From: DTLC01 sp964555645
GTDB lineage: Bacteria > Verrucomicrobiota > Verrucomicrobiia > Limisphaerales > DTLC01
Length of the DNA stretch: 64,000 nt
Assembly (NCBI GenBank): GCA_964555645.1
Contig: CAZKTA010000001.1
Coordinates: 1-64,000 of the forward strand
Direction of reading: 5' to 3'
The notes under the pieces were generated by a model. That model saw nothing but the letters and a program-made list of their open reading frames with translations. It was not told the origin of the DNA and made no database searches. Position numbers and translations under genes: made by a program. Positions 9,733-18,825 of this stretch are shown piece by piece. Position 1 is the first letter of the stretch. The number at the start of each line of letters is the position of its first letter.

Positions 9733-10113
9733 TCAGGCCAGCTGCGCTGACGTTTTCTTTTTCCCCGATTTGTCCTTGCCCTTTGGCTGGGCACTCTGAC
9801 TGAGGAATTCAGCCAGGGCGTCTTCGGGCAGGTACAGATATCGCCCGCAACTGTCGCACAATTGCAGGTCCGTGGCGCGCACCAGTGTCATTACAACGGC
9901 AATTGGCAGGCGCAAATGGCAACCGGTACACGTTTGATTGCGGACCGGCACAATGCCTTTTTTGCCGCGGGCCATCAGCCGGTCGTAATGTCCGAGCACT
10001 TGCGGCGGAATTTTTTTTCGAAGACGCGCGATTGTTGTCTCAGCATTTTTGATTTTGATTTCGCCAAACTCGAGCGCCTGCAATTCAACCAAAGTTTGCA
10101 GTAGTTCTTTCAC
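9733..10113 (-). CDS. small C4-type zinc-ribbon protein
   Basis: A 126-residue protein with a short helical N-terminus and a zinc ribbon (CTGCHLRLP ... CDSCGRYLYLP), followed by a Lys/Ser-rich tail. The ribbon closely resembles the C-terminal ribbon of the larger coiled-coil protein at 16873-17604 (CGGCHMRLP ... CPNCARILYY), so the two are paralogues and this one has lost the long coiled coil. The larger family includes HP0958/FlgZ-like proteins with nucleic-acid or flagellar adaptor roles; no function can be given here. It converges with the small lpxB-linked gene, with 36 bp between the stops. Confidence 0.8.
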   Translation of the reverse strand: MKELLQTLVELQALEFGEIKIKNAETTIARLRKKIPPQVLGHYDRLMARGKKGIVPVRNQTCTGCHLRLPIAVVMTLVRATDLQLCDSCGRYLYLPEDALAEFLSQSAQPKGKDKSGKKKTSAQLA

Positions 10114-10544
10114 GTCAAAACCTTATTTTTTTGTGCCAGGTTGATAAAAGCCCGGCTTCGCCAAAGGCAGGTTGGTGTAAGGAAATGTTGTTGGAAAATT
10201 TGATGTTCTGAAAAAGCCTGCCGGTGGAGCGACGCCATAGGCGGAACCGCTTGTTGCTCCAAACTGCCTTGGCACTGCTTTCCATGCCGAGTTCCGCCGG
10301 CATATAAAACCGCTTTGGATGATTCGTCGTCCATCAACGGCACATCAGTGGTCATCCCAGATACGGAAATGACACCTTCGAGATGATTGCAGAAAAACTG
10401 AAAATGTCAACAACACGTTTGCGACGCCGATTGCGCATCAATGAAGTGTACAATTTTGCGAGCCGATAAATCCAGTCCGCAACACGCTGTGTCGAAAATT
10501 GCACGGGCCGGCGTGCGTCATGTGCCGGTGCAGAAGACGGGCGG
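10114..10544. pseudogene. gap holding a probable LysM-domain gene remnant
   Basis: No intact gene. On the + strand, bases 10365-10468 read through a frame that spells GNDTFEMIAEKLKMSTTRL and ends at a stop shortly after; this resembles a LysM core (GDTxxxIAxKxxxS). The neighbouring frame immediately upstream reads INGTSVVIPDT, so one frameshift near 10360 would restore VVIPGNDTFEMIA, a good LysM start. No start codon belongs to it. I read it as a decayed end of a LysM protein. Confidence 0.35.
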
Positions 10545-12347
10545 CTAAGCGCCTGTTTTGGGCGTTTTCAACTCGATGTGCAGTTCTTTCAACTGGCGCT
10601 GCGAGACCGTGCTAGGTGAATCGGTCATCAGGCAAGTGCCTTTGGCTGTTTTCGGGAACGCAATTACGTCGCGTATGCTTTGTGTGCCGCACAGGATTGC
10701 GACCAACCTGTCAAACCCGAGCGCAATACCGCCGTGTGGTGGCGCACCGTATTTGAATGCCTCGAGCATGTACCCGAATCTGAGTTTGGTTTCTTCTGGT
10801 GGTATTTGCAAAATCTCCTCGAAAACGAGCTTCTGCAACTCGGGTTGGTGAATTCTGATGCTGCCACCGCCCAACTCAACTCCGTTTACCACGATGTCGT
10901 AGTGTTGGCCCCGGACTTTTTTCGGGTCCGTCCTCAGCAACGGAATATCCTCAGGTAATGGTGCCGTAAACGGGTGATGGCTTGAATACCATCGGTTTGT
11001 CTCCTTATCAAAACTCAGCAGTGGAAAATCCTCGACCCACAAAAAATCGTAGCGGTCGCTCGGGATTTGAAGCGCGCCATTCTGAGCCAGGGTTTGTGCA
11101 GCAAAAAGTCTGATCCGGCCAAGCAACTCGCATGCAACCTGCCATGACCCGGCGGCAAACAAGATCAAGTCGCCTTCAGCAATCCCAAGTTTCGTCGTAA
11201 GCGCTGCTTTTTCGGTATCGGAAAAGAACTTTACGATGGGTGATTTCCACTGACCGTTTTCGACCTTGATATAAGCAAGACCTTTCATGCCGGCGTATTT
11301 TGCCATGTCTGTCATTGCATCTATCTGGCCTTGTGTTGCGGAAGCAAATCCTTTTGCGTTGAGTCCTTTGACAACCCCGCCACTTGCGATTGTCTCGCTG
11401 AACAACCTAAACTGGCTGTGCCGGAATTCATCGGTTAAGTCCACAAGCTCAAGGCCAAACCGTCTGTCTGGTTTGTCGGTGCCGTAGGTGTTCATCGCCT
11501 CGAAAAAGCTTAGTCGCGGGAATGGTGTTGGAATGTCAACGCCGAGAACATTTTTCCAAATCCGTTGCAGCAACCCCTCGATGACGGCATAGATATCTTC
11601 CCGGGTTACAAAGCTCATCTCGATGTCGATCTGTGTAAACTCAGGTTGGCGATCTGCGCGCAGGTCTTCGTCGCGGTAACACCGGGCGAGTTGGAAATAC
11701 TTCTCGATTCCTGCCACCATGAGAATTTGTTTGAACTGCTGTGGCGATTGGGGCAGCGCATAGAACAACCCCGGGTTGAGCCGGCATGGCACTATGAACT
11801 CGCGCGCGCCTTCAGGGGTAGATTTGAAAAGCGTGGGCGTTTCGACATCAATGAACCCCAGCTCGTCCATGTACGCACGCGTGACAGCGGCAGTTTTGTG
11901 TCGCACCCGCAGGTTGCGTAGCATCTCTGCCCTGCGCAGATCCAGGTACCTATATTTGAGCCTGAGTTCCTCGTTGACTTTTGCAGCTTCTGCAGGGTCA
12001 TCAATTGCGAATGGCAACACCTCAGCTGTGTTTAACACCTCAAGTTGTTGTGCGACAACTTCAACTTGGCCGGTTGCAATTTTCGGGTTTTCGGTGCCTG
12101 GGGGCCGTAGCCTGACCAGACCGGTTACACTTATCACGTATTCGTTGCGTAGCGATGCTGCGCGTTCGAACACGTCTGCGGGTAGTTTCGACGGGTCAAA
12201 CACTGCCTGCGTACGACCTTCGCGGTCACGTATATCAATAAAAATTATCCCGCCCAGGTCACGGCGCGAGTGCACCCAACCGGCCAATGTGACCTGTTGA
12301 CCGGCGTGTTCGGCACGCAACTGGTTGCAATGATGAGTACGTTTCAT
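10545..12347 (-). CDS. aspS: aspartyl-tRNA synthetase
   Basis: Class II synthetase charging tRNA-Asp (possibly also tRNA-Asn; discrimination cannot be told here). The N-terminal anticodon-binding OB fold contains VTLAGWVHSRRDLGGIIFIDIRDR; motif 2 region includes ARCYRDEDLRADRQPEFTQIDIEMSF; a bacterial GAD-type insertion lies in the middle; motif 3 is seen in PPHGGIALGFDRLVAILCG. Length 600 fits the bacterial form. The ATG chosen gives the family start MKRTHHCNQL; an in-frame start 12 codons upstream is possible. Downstream gene of the lpxC/fabZ-lpxA group on the same strand, separated by 184 bp. Confidence 0.96.
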   Translation of the reverse strand: MKRTHHCNQLRAEHAGQQVTLAGWVHSRRDLGGIIFIDIRDREGRTQAVFDPSKLPADVFERAASLRNEYVISVTGLVRLRPPGTENPKIATGQVEVVAQQLEVLNTAEVLPFAIDDPAEAAKVNEELRLKYRYLDLRRAEMLRNLRVRHKTAAVTRAYMDELGFIDVETPTLFKSTPEGAREFIVPCRLNPGLFYALPQSPQQFKQILMVAGIEKYFQLARCYRDEDLRADRQPEFTQIDIEMSFVTREDIYAVIEGLLQRIWKNVLGVDIPTPFPRLSFFEAMNTYGTDKPDRRFGLELVDLTDEFRHSQFRLFSETIASGGVVKGLNAKGFASATQGQIDAMTDMAKYAGMKGLAYIKVENGQWKSPIVKFFSDTEKAALTTKLGIAEGDLILFAAGSWQVACELLGRIRLFAAQTLAQNGALQIPSDRYDFLWVEDFPLLSFDKETNRWYSSHHPFTAPLPEDIPLLRTDPKKVRGQHYDIVVNGVELGGGSIRIHQPELQKLVFEEILQIPPEETKLRFGYMLEAFKYGAPPHGGIALGFDRLVAILCGTQSIRDVIAFPKTAKGTCLMTDSPSTVSQRQLKELHIELKTPKTGA

Positions 12348-12531
12348 ACATGTCAGAAACAGCTCGTATGGTGACCTGTTCATGGTTCAATTTCAAAAAC
12401 ATTCTTACCGTGATGACTGTCTTGCGGGAGCTTTGCGCCTTTGTTTGGCAGTAGGCGGGCCGGCCGGCTATGGATCGAAGTCTTGTTGAAGCCCGGGCCT
12501 GAGTAGTTGCCCCCGTGTCTGACAGTGCGGC

Positions 12532-13305
12532 TCATTTGCTTATGCCGCGTTGCGTAGCACGGACGAACTGCACCAAGTGTTGTATCTCGGGCAACTGCGG
12601 CAGGTCGGCCTCAATTTTTGCAAGTGCATTTGGGATGGTCAAACCTTGCCGGAAAAGAATTTTGTATGCCTGACGTAACGCAGCTTGTGCCTGTTCGGGT
12701 ACGCCATGCCTGTCCATGCCGACCTTGTTAACAGTGCGAGTTTTTGCCGGGTTACCGTCTGCGAGCATGTATGGCGGCACATCCTGGACAACTTTGGAGC
12801 AACCACCCACAATTGCCATTCGTCCGATCCGGCAAAACTGGTGTACGGCTGCTAACCCACCTATCACGGCGCAATCTTCAACAACAACATGCCCAGCAAG
12901 TGTCGCAAGGTTCGACATGATGATGTTGTTGCCCAATGTGACATTATGGGCAATGTGGCAGTACGCAAGGATGTGGTTATTCGACCCGACGACTGTCACC
13001 TCGCCATCACCTGTTGCGCTGTGCACTGTTACGTATTCGCGGAACGTATTGTTGTTTCCGATAACAGTGCGTGTGACGCCGCCTTTCCATTTAAGGTCTT
13101 GCGTCTTATGCCCGATGCACGCAAATGGAAAGAATTCATTGTCAGAACCAAGCACTGTATGGCCGTCAATGACAACGTGTGCATGAAGCTTACACCTTGC
13201 ACCGAGCACGACATGTTCACCAACGACACAGTACGGCCCGATCTCACAGTCTGGGCCGATCTGTGCGCCGGGATGGACTATTGCGGTCGGATGAATATAG
13301 CCCAT
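12532..13305 (-). CDS. lpxA: UDP-N-acetylglucosamine acyltransferase
   Basis: First enzyme of lipid A synthesis; moves a hydroxyacyl chain from acyl carrier protein to the 3-position of UDP-GlcNAc (or a 3-amino analogue). It has the left-handed beta-helix hexapeptide repeats (IGPDCEIGPYCVVGEHVVLGA...), the catalytic segment AYCHIAHNVTLGN with His at ~120, LATLAGHVVVEDCAVIGG, and the C-terminal helical domain beginning NKVGMDRHGV. 257 residues, normal for LpxA. The start lies 7 bp after the lpxC/fabZ stop, so the two are one operon. Its preference for UDP-GlcNAc or the 3-amino sugar cannot be read from the sequence. Confidence 0.96.
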   Translation of the reverse strand: MGYIHPTAIVHPGAQIGPDCEIGPYCVVGEHVVLGARCKLHAHVVIDGHTVLGSDNEFFPFACIGHKTQDLKWKGGVTRTVIGNNNTFREYVTVHSATGDGEVTVVGSNNHILAYCHIAHNVTLGNNIIMSNLATLAGHVVVEDCAVIGGLAAVHQFCRIGRMAIVGGCSKVVQDVPPYMLADGNPAKTRTVNKVGMDRHGVPEQAQAALRQAYKILFRQGLTIPNALAKIEADLPQLPEIQHLVQFVRATQRGISK

Positions 13306-13312
13306 GTTTGAT

Positions 13313-14668
13313 TTAACCCTCCTGCAACATAAAGGTTACCTCGGCTTCGCTAACAACATCGCCTGCAACGAGGCACCGGCCTTTTGCGCGGCCAATTTTG
13401 GAGCGGGCACGAATCAGTTCCACCTCGATCACAAGCGTATCGCCGGGCCGAACCGGCTTGCGCCATTTAACCTGCTCAGCAGACATGAAATAGGCGATTT
13501 TGCCGGCGTTTTCGGCTCGTTTGAGCATCAGGATACCTGCAGCTTGTGCAATTGCCTCGAGTTGCATCACGCCGGGCATGATCGGGTGTCCAGGGAAATG
13601 CCCTTGGAAATACGGCTCATTAAAGGTGACATTTTTAACCGCAACGACCTTGTCGCCTTCCATTTTCAGCACCTTGTCAATCATCAGGAACGGGTAGCGG
13701 TGTGGCAAAACTTTCATCACGCCAAGTGCGTCAAGCGCGGGCGGTCCTGCAGTCTGTTCGGCCTCAGGTTCGTGTACTTGGGCAGGTTGTTGGCCAGTGG
13801 GCGGTGGCGCAAAAGCTTGTGCAGCAGCAAGGGGTTTGCGCATTTGCGAATCGAGCAGCCGCACAAGTGCGCAATTAGCGGTGTGACTTGGTTTAAGCGC
13901 AACCAAATGGCCGCGAATAGGTCTGCCCAACAGGGTTAGATCGCCAACGATATCAAGGATTTTGTGCCTGACGAACTCGTCCGGATACCGTAACGGCTCG
14001 GTGGTTAGGACTGCATCGTCGCGAATGACAATTGCATTTTCCAAGCTACCACCCTTAATTAGGCCTTCTCTAATCAGTACCTCGACCTCCTCGAAAAAGC
14101 AGAAAGTCCGCGCATGTGCAATCTCGCGTTCCCAAGTTTCAGGGGTAATGTCAATACTGTAAAACTGGGTGAACCGCCCCTGTTTATCTGCGCTCGTGCA
14201 TGAGATACGCAGTTTATCGTTGCCCGGCAGGAGTGTCATCAGCGACTCGCCGAGCTCGATTTTGACAGGTTCGGTCGGTATCCACGGTTCTTTTGGTTCC
14301 GGTTGCGGGACGACGCCAGCCGTTTCGATTATCTTGCAAACCTGTCGGGCACTGCCATCGCCCACAGGCGGTTCATTTGCGTCGAGCTCGACAATTGCGT
14401 TGTCGATGCCATAGCCGGATAGAGCGGCCAGCACGTGCTCGATGGTATGAATTTTGACGTTGCCTTTGCCGAGCGTGGTCGAGCGCGTTGTTTCCACCAC
14501 ATTTTCGATGCGCGCCTCAATTTCCGGTTTGCCTTCCAGGTCGGTACGCCTGAATCGGATGCCGGTGTTGGGTGGCGCAGGCAGAATTGTCATGTTTACT
14601 CGGTTCCCGCTGTGCAGGCCGATGCCCGAGTATCGCGCAGGTCGTCCTATAGTCTGCTGCTGTTGCAC
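13313..14668 (-). CDS. lpxC/fabZ: fused UDP-3-O-acyl-GlcNAc deacetylase / 3-hydroxyacyl-ACP dehydratase (LpxC-FabZ)
   Basis: Two enzymes in one chain. Residues ~1-275 are LpxC, the zinc deacetylase that commits UDP-GlcNAc to lipid A: zinc ligands His78 (HTIEHVLAAL), His235 and Asp239 (RHKILDIVGDL), and a catalytic-type His in KPSHTAN. A ~35-residue Ala/Pro/Gln linker follows. Residues ~312-451 are FabZ: LPHRYPFLMID, the active His in FQGHFPGHPIMPGVMQLE and its Glu. Such fusions are known in Bacteroidetes, Verrucomicrobia and relatives. GTG start (MQQQQTIGRP). Coupled to lpxA downstream. The fusion links lipid A and fatty acid elongation output stoichiometrically. Confidence 0.96.
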   Translation of the reverse strand: MQQQQTIGRPARYSGIGLHSGNRVNMTILPAPPNTGIRFRRTDLEGKPEIEARIENVVETTRSTTLGKGNVKIHTIEHVLAALSGYGIDNAIVELDANEPPVGDGSARQVCKIIETAGVVPQPEPKEPWIPTEPVKIELGESLMTLLPGNDKLRISCTSADKQGRFTQFYSIDITPETWEREIAHARTFCFFEEVEVLIREGLIKGGSLENAIVIRDDAVLTTEPLRYPDEFVRHKILDIVGDLTLLGRPIRGHLVALKPSHTANCALVRLLDSQMRKPLAAAQAFAPPPTGQQPAQVHEPEAEQTAGPPALDALGVMKVLPHRYPFLMIDKVLKMEGDKVVAVKNVTFNEPYFQGHFPGHPIMPGVMQLEAIAQAAGILMLKRAENAGKIAYFMSAEQVKWRKPVRPGDTLVIEVELIRARSKIGRAKGRCLVAGDVVSEAEVTFMLQEG

Positions 14669-14762
14669 AAGCTTTTTTTAACAGTGAGACTCGCCTTTTG
14701 GCAAGTTGACTTGCATAGCTGCGTTTGTCATTTGTTGGTCTAGAAGTTACGTGAAGCCGAGG

Positions 14763-14791
14763 TTGACATTACGCGCTGTTCGGTTTAGTGT
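14763..14791 (+). promoter_or_regulatory. possible sigma-70-type promoter of rpsT
   Basis: A perfect TTGACA (14763-14768), a 17-base spacer and TAGTGT (14786-14791, weak -10) lie 43 bases before the rpsT start. The -10 is poor, so this is only a candidate. Confidence 0.35.
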
Positions 14792-14833
14792 CGCGCGCTT
14801 TTTGAATTTTTGATGTGAAAGGGAACCTGACTT

Positions 14834-15097
14834 ATGGCTCGAACTAAATCGGCCCAACGCCGCGCACGCAAAAGTGAGCGCAGACGATTGCGTAATCGCG
14901 CAGTCAAAGCGCGTGTGCGCAGGCTCGAAAAACAGTTTCTAACTGAAATTGCAGGCGGCAACAAACAAGCTGCTTCGGATGCATTCAGACAGGTTTGTTC
15001 TGCTTTAGACAAAGCCGCCAAAGCCGGGGTTTTCCACAAAAACACTGTTGCACGAAAAAAATCGCGTCTTGCACAACGGCTGAATGCGCTGAAGTAA
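14834..15097 (+). CDS. rpsT: 30S ribosomal protein S20
   Basis: An 87-residue, highly basic protein that binds 16S rRNA early in 30S assembly. The N-terminus (MARTKSAQRRARKSERRRLR), the helical middle and the ending FHKNTVARKKSRLAQRLNAL are characteristic of S20. A purine-rich ribosome site (AAAGGGA) lies 9 bases before the ATG. It is a single gene between divergent lpxC/fabZ and the convergent glycosyltransferase. Confidence 0.96.
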   Translation: MARTKSAQRRARKSERRRLRNRAVKARVRRLEKQFLTEIAGGNKQAASDAFRQVCSALDKAAKAGVFHKNTVARKKSRLAQRLNALK

Positions 15098-15305
15098 CCA
15101 AGCGGGTTTTGGTTTGCCTAGACTTTCTGGCTTGACTGGGCGGCCGTTAGGTTGCAACGGGTTGTGGCGTATCCTGACGGTTAGTTTGGCGAATTGCCTT
15201 TAGTTGTGCAAACTGGCTACAAGCTGCACTGTGCGAGTTAACTAAACCTGTGGTGTAAAAAACAATCTGAGTGCTCCGCTGCTGGAAGAAATCTTTGGGC
15301 CGGTA

Positions 15306-16055
15306 TCATTTCCTAGGGAAAAGTGGTGAGCTAATCATGCCAATTTTTGCAAGGCGAAAACATATGCCTGTGGCCATGCACCCCAGTCCGTACTTGATGC
15401 TCCGGCTGAAGTTGATTGAAGACGCCTCAGCAAAGTATGCGGTCGGGCAACTTATCTCTGCGATAGTGTAGCCATGCCATAAGATCTGCGCCAGCATCTG
15501 GTTGTCGAACACGAAATCGTCTGAGTTCAGATTCCAATCAACCGTCTCGAGTAATTGGCGCGAAAAAGCGCGGTAACCGGTGTGGTACTCAGAAAGTTTT
15601 GCACCGGTAAGAATATTCTCAGCAAACGTCAACGCACGGTTCGCGATGTATTTCCAGAGTGGCATTCCGCCTTTGAGCGCGTAGCCACCCAAAATCCGGC
15701 TGCCAAGCACACAGTGGTACAAGCCGTTGCCGATCAAGCTGACCATTGCAGGGATCAACAGCGGCGTGTACTGATAGTCGGGGTGCACCATCACAACTAT
15801 GTCAGCCCCAGCATCGAGCGCCAAACGGTAACAAGTCTTTTGGTTTGCGCCGTACCCGCGATTTGCGTCGTGCACGTGCACGGTGATGCCGGGCAGACTG
15901 CGCGCAATTGCCACGGTTTCATCGTGGCTGGCGTCATCTACCAGAATAATCGAATCAACGACACCCTGTTGAACCACGCCTTCGTAAGTCTGTCGCAATG
16001 TTTTTGCGGCGTTATAAGCTGGCATCACAACCACAACTTTTTTGTCTCGGTACAT
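15306..16055 (-). CDS. family 2 glycosyltransferase
   Basis: GT-A fold sugar transferase of the dolichyl-phosphate-mannose-synthase-like branch. Seen: VVVVMPAYNAAKTLRQTYEGV at the N-terminus, the nucleotide-sugar segment SIILVDDASHDETVAIA, HDANRGYGANQKTCYRLAL, and VVMVHPDYQYTPLLIPAM, where the second Asp of a DxD-like motif would lie. 249 residues, no strong membrane helices, so it is cytosolic or peripheral. The acceptor is unknown; polyprenyl phosphate is possible. It stands alone, converging with rpsT and with ~240 bp of apparently empty sequence before rnpB. Confidence 0.85.
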   Translation of the reverse strand: MYRDKKVVVVMPAYNAAKTLRQTYEGVVQQGVVDSIILVDDASHDETVAIARSLPGITVHVHDANRGYGANQKTCYRLALDAGADIVVMVHPDYQYTPLLIPAMVSLIGNGLYHCVLGSRILGGYALKGGMPLWKYIANRALTFAENILTGAKLSEYHTGYRAFSRQLLETVDWNLNSDDFVFDNQMLAQILWHGYTIAEISCPTAYFAEASSINFSRSIKYGLGCMATGICFRLAKIGMISSPLFPRK

Positions 16056-16299
16056 ACTCTATTGCGGCACTGGCTGTTGACGCTTTCGTGCGACCTAGTC
16101 CACGGTCAACATTGCCCAACCAAAATGCATAAGGCCGTTGTTGTTGAGAAGTCCAAACCACACCAAACTGAGCCTCAGCCTGGGAATTGCGGGGCAAAAT
16201 TTCCGGCGTGCGAAGGCTGTCCAGGTGTTTGAAATCAGAATGTTTGGTTCGTGCTTGTCTGATATTTGGCCGGTGCACCGGCTCCAAAATGCAGAAACG

Positions 16300-16752
16300 G
16301 GTTTTGGAAGGGCTGTAAGCCGAATTCTGTCTGCCCCGAGAAAGTTCGGGGGAGAGAATCATTTGTCTATGCGGCCAGTACCCGAAACCGGTCCTCCGAA
16401 AACGTTTGGAGGACATGGAGCGGGCCACTCCGCGGTTTCCTATTTGGCCTTGCACCCGATGGGGTTTACCAAGCCTCGTCGCTTACGCTCCGAGCGGTGA
16501 GCTCTTACCTCACCTTTTCACCCTTACCCGGGCCGGCCCGGTTCGGTATTGCCGAACCTATAGTTCGAGCCCCGGGCGGTCTGTTTTCTGTGGCACTGTC
16601 CGTCGGCACACCTCGCGGCGTGGCCGCCCGCGTGTACCCCCGAAAATGTTCAGGGTTACGCGGCATCGCGCCCTATGGTGTTCGGACTTTCCTCCATTGC
16701 AGACGCGGGTTATTCGGCGTCTGCAAAGGCGATTCTCCGCCCTTCCAAAACC
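16300..16752 (-). ncRNA. rnpB: RNase P RNA, bacterial class A
   Basis: Catalytic RNA that matures tRNA 5' ends. The ends pair: the 14 bases at 16739-16752 are complementary to 16300-16313 (helix P1). Reading the - strand, the universally conserved block GAGGAAAGTCCG falls at ~16695-16684, the downstream P-region contains GGTAAGGGTGAAAAGGTG, the tetraloop-rich middle holds ACAGAAAACAGACCGC, and the 3' part ends AGACAGAATTCGGCTTA before P1 closes. Length ~453, somewhat long for class A because of extended hairpins (for example a CCCCGAAC...TTCTCGGGG stem at ~16337-16350). It sits 120 bp downstream of the zinc-ribbon gene, an order repeated in many bacteria. Confidence 0.95.
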
Positions 16753-16872
16753 GTGACAAATTTAGCTCATAACTGGCGATATGCAAGTTGGGTAATCCTA
16801 TGCAGGCGTGCGTCGTGTGAGTGGGCAAAGTGTTGCCAGACCATGGTAAGCCCGCCGCGCTTGTGTGGCACT

Positions 16873-17604
16873 TTATTCGGTTACCGCAACATTCATGTCG
16901 CGCGTGTAATAGAGAATGCGGGCGCAGTTCGGGCAGGTCACAATCTCCTGTTGAGCGATGCATTGCACGAGCAGTTGCGGCGGTAAACGCATGTGACAAC
17001 CGCCACATACAGAGTGGTCAACGCCCACGACAACATTGTTACCTTTGGACTTGAACAACCGTTCGTATCGCGACCGAAAAGGTTCAGCCACAGCAGCAGC
17101 AAGGTCAGCGCGGTTTGCCTGCAGCAATTCTAGTTCACTTACAAGCTGATTTTCGCGTTGGTCGAGTCCGGCCAGCAAACCTGTGACAAGCTGATTTGTC
17201 TCAGCGAGTGTTTTTGTTGCTGCGGCAATCTGTTTTTCCAACGCTTCGATCTGTTCCATCAGCTCAAGCTCGCGGTCTTCAATTTTAATGATGTCTTGTT
17301 TGCACAACTCGATTTCGTGGGCGAGTGCACGGTATTCTTCGTTCTTGCGTGTTTGGAACTGTTGGAGTGAATACCGCTCGATTTGTGCTTTTTTGGCTTC
17401 GACATCGAGCTCGAGCCGTTTGCGTTCGCTCTCGAGCTGTTTGACTTGTGTTTTGGCTTGGTCAAGCTCGGTTTGAGCAGTAGTCACCTTCTGGCGCAAC
17501 GCAGCCCGTTGCGGCTCAAGTTGCGCAAGCTCAGCCCTTAACTGGGCGATCTTGCGATCGCAGTCCTGAAGGGCAAGTAACCTTTTAATTGCCTCGAGCA
17601 TCAA
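16873..17604 (-). CDS. coiled-coil protein with C4 zinc ribbon upstream of rnpB
   Basis: A 243-residue protein: residues ~5-170 form a long charged coiled coil (heptads such as QLRAELAQLEPQRAALRQKV), and ~195-235 a zinc ribbon (CGGCHMRLPPQLL ... CPNCARILYY). It belongs to the C4-type zinc-ribbon family of which H. pylori HP0958/FlgZ is the studied member; biochemical role outside flagella is unclear. The order zinc-ribbon gene then rnpB, same strand, recurs across bacterial phyla, hinting at an RNA-related role. A shorter paralogue lacking the coil lies at 9733-10113. Two adjacent ATG codons could start it. Confidence 0.85.
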   Translation of the reverse strand: MMLEAIKRLLALQDCDRKIAQLRAELAQLEPQRAALRQKVTTAQTELDQAKTQVKQLESERKRLELDVEAKKAQIERYSLQQFQTRKNEEYRALAHEIELCKQDIIKIEDRELELMEQIEALEKQIAAATKTLAETNQLVTGLLAGLDQRENQLVSELELLQANRADLAAAVAEPFRSRYERLFKSKGNNVVVGVDHSVCGGCHMRLPPQLLVQCIAQQEIVTCPNCARILYYTRDMNVAVTE

Positions 17605-17817
17605 TGGAATTGAACAGTCGTTCCATCGCCGGTCGAATTGTAAATTATCGGTAGTGCATGAGTCAATCCGACTGCTGAACCGATTTCACACGGGTTTGAT
17701 CGCTTTGGGAGTGCAGTGAAGCCTGAGGCAATGGTTGGGGTCCGTCTGCAGGGGGAAACAATATCGCGCGTCCGGACGCTCGACGGCAGCAAGCGACTGT
17801 TTCCGCGCAGAACGATT

Positions 17818-18825
17818 TCACATGATCTTAAGCTTCGGCAGGTCTTGTGAGTCAATGATCCCGACCGGCTCGCGTTTTGCATTGATGACGATCAAATCGT
17901 CAATGTTGCGCTGGTTAAACACGTTCAACGCTTCAACGACAAGCGCAGTGTCGCGAATGCAAACCGGGTTGCGTGTCATCACAGTTTCAAGTGGTTTTGA
18001 CAAAAGGTCCGGTTCAGCCGATATGTGCCGGCGGAAATCACCATCTGTGAAAACACCGACCAGTTTACCGCGTGCATCGACTACACTCACGCACCCTGCC
18101 TTGGCGCGTGTCATAACCAGCAACGCTTCTTTCACAGTGAGTTTCTGACATGCCACAGGATTGCGCTCGCCTGTGCGCATGATATCGCCCACACGCAGCA
18201 GCATTGTCCGGCCGATTGCACCGCCGGGATGGAACTTTGCAAAGTCGCTTTTTTTAAATCCACGCGCCTGCAGCACTGCCATTGCGAGTGCGTCGCCCAT
18301 CACAAGCATTGCAGTTGTGCTGGCTGTGGGCGCAAGATTGAACGGGCAGGCCTCCTTTGGCACACGCACGTTCAGCACCACATCACTATGTCGCGCCAAG
18401 GTTGATCTCGGCGAGCCAGTGATTGCAATAAGTTTGACCGCAAACCGTTTCAGCGCAGGCAACAGGTTGAGTAACTCGTCGGATTCACCCGAGTAACTCA
18501 GTGCTAGCACAACATCGCCGTCGCTGACGATACCAAGGTCGCCGTGCAACGCATCCACGCTGTCCAGCACAACGCTTGTCGAGCCTGTACTTGTAAGTGT
18601 AGCTGAGATTTTTCTACCCATGATGCCGGCCTTGCCGATGCCAACAACAACAATTTTACCTCGCCGTTTGAGTGTTTCGACAATCAGCTCGACTGCGCGG
18701 TTGAACTGCGCATCGAGCTGGGCGCGCACCTGACGCAGTGCAGCCAGCTCGATATCGAAAACCCTTCGTGCCTGCGCAACATGGTTCATGGCAAGCAGGT
18801 TGCCAGTTGCAAGTCGCTTTTTCAA
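17818..18825 (-). CDS. kdsD: arabinose-5-phosphate isomerase (KpsF/GutQ/KdsD family)
   Basis: Aldose-ketose isomerase converting ribulose-5-phosphate to arabinose-5-phosphate, the first step to Kdo of the LPS core. Residues ~40-180 are a SIS domain (GIGKAGIMGRKISATLTSTG, DALHGDLGIVSDGDVVLALSYSGESDEL), then KFHPGGAIGR, and a tandem CBS pair (~205-335: VGDIMRTGERNPV ... ETVMTRNPVCI). 335 residues, as in the KdsD/KpsF type. An alternative start 12 codons in (MNHVAQARRV) is equally plausible. It fits with lpxA/lpxC/lpxB and gmhA as an LPS producer; no kdsA/kdsB is present in the window. Confidence 0.93.
   Translation of the reverse strand: MKKRLATGNLLAMNHVAQARRVFDIELAALRQVRAQLDAQFNRAVELIVETLKRRGKIVVVGIGKAGIMGRKISATLTSTGSTSVVLDSVDALHGDLGIVSDGDVVLALSYSGESDELLNLLPALKRFAVKLIAITGSPRSTLARHSDVVLNVRVPKEACPFNLAPTASTTAMLVMGDALAMAVLQARGFKKSDFAKFHPGGAIGRTMLLRVGDIMRTGERNPVACQKLTVKEALLVMTRAKAGCVSVVDARGKLVGVFTDGDFRRHISAEPDLLSKPLETVMTRNPVCIRDTALVVEALNVFNQRNIDDLIVINAKREPVGIIDSQDLPKLKIM

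Noticed and set aside
12716..13939. Long + strand frames over lpxA and lpxC/fabZ
   Set aside because: Antisense shadows of motif-bearing genes.
16138..16772. + strand frames of 103-168 codons
   Set aside because: They lie over rnpB, whose conserved blocks and P1 helix are on the - strand.
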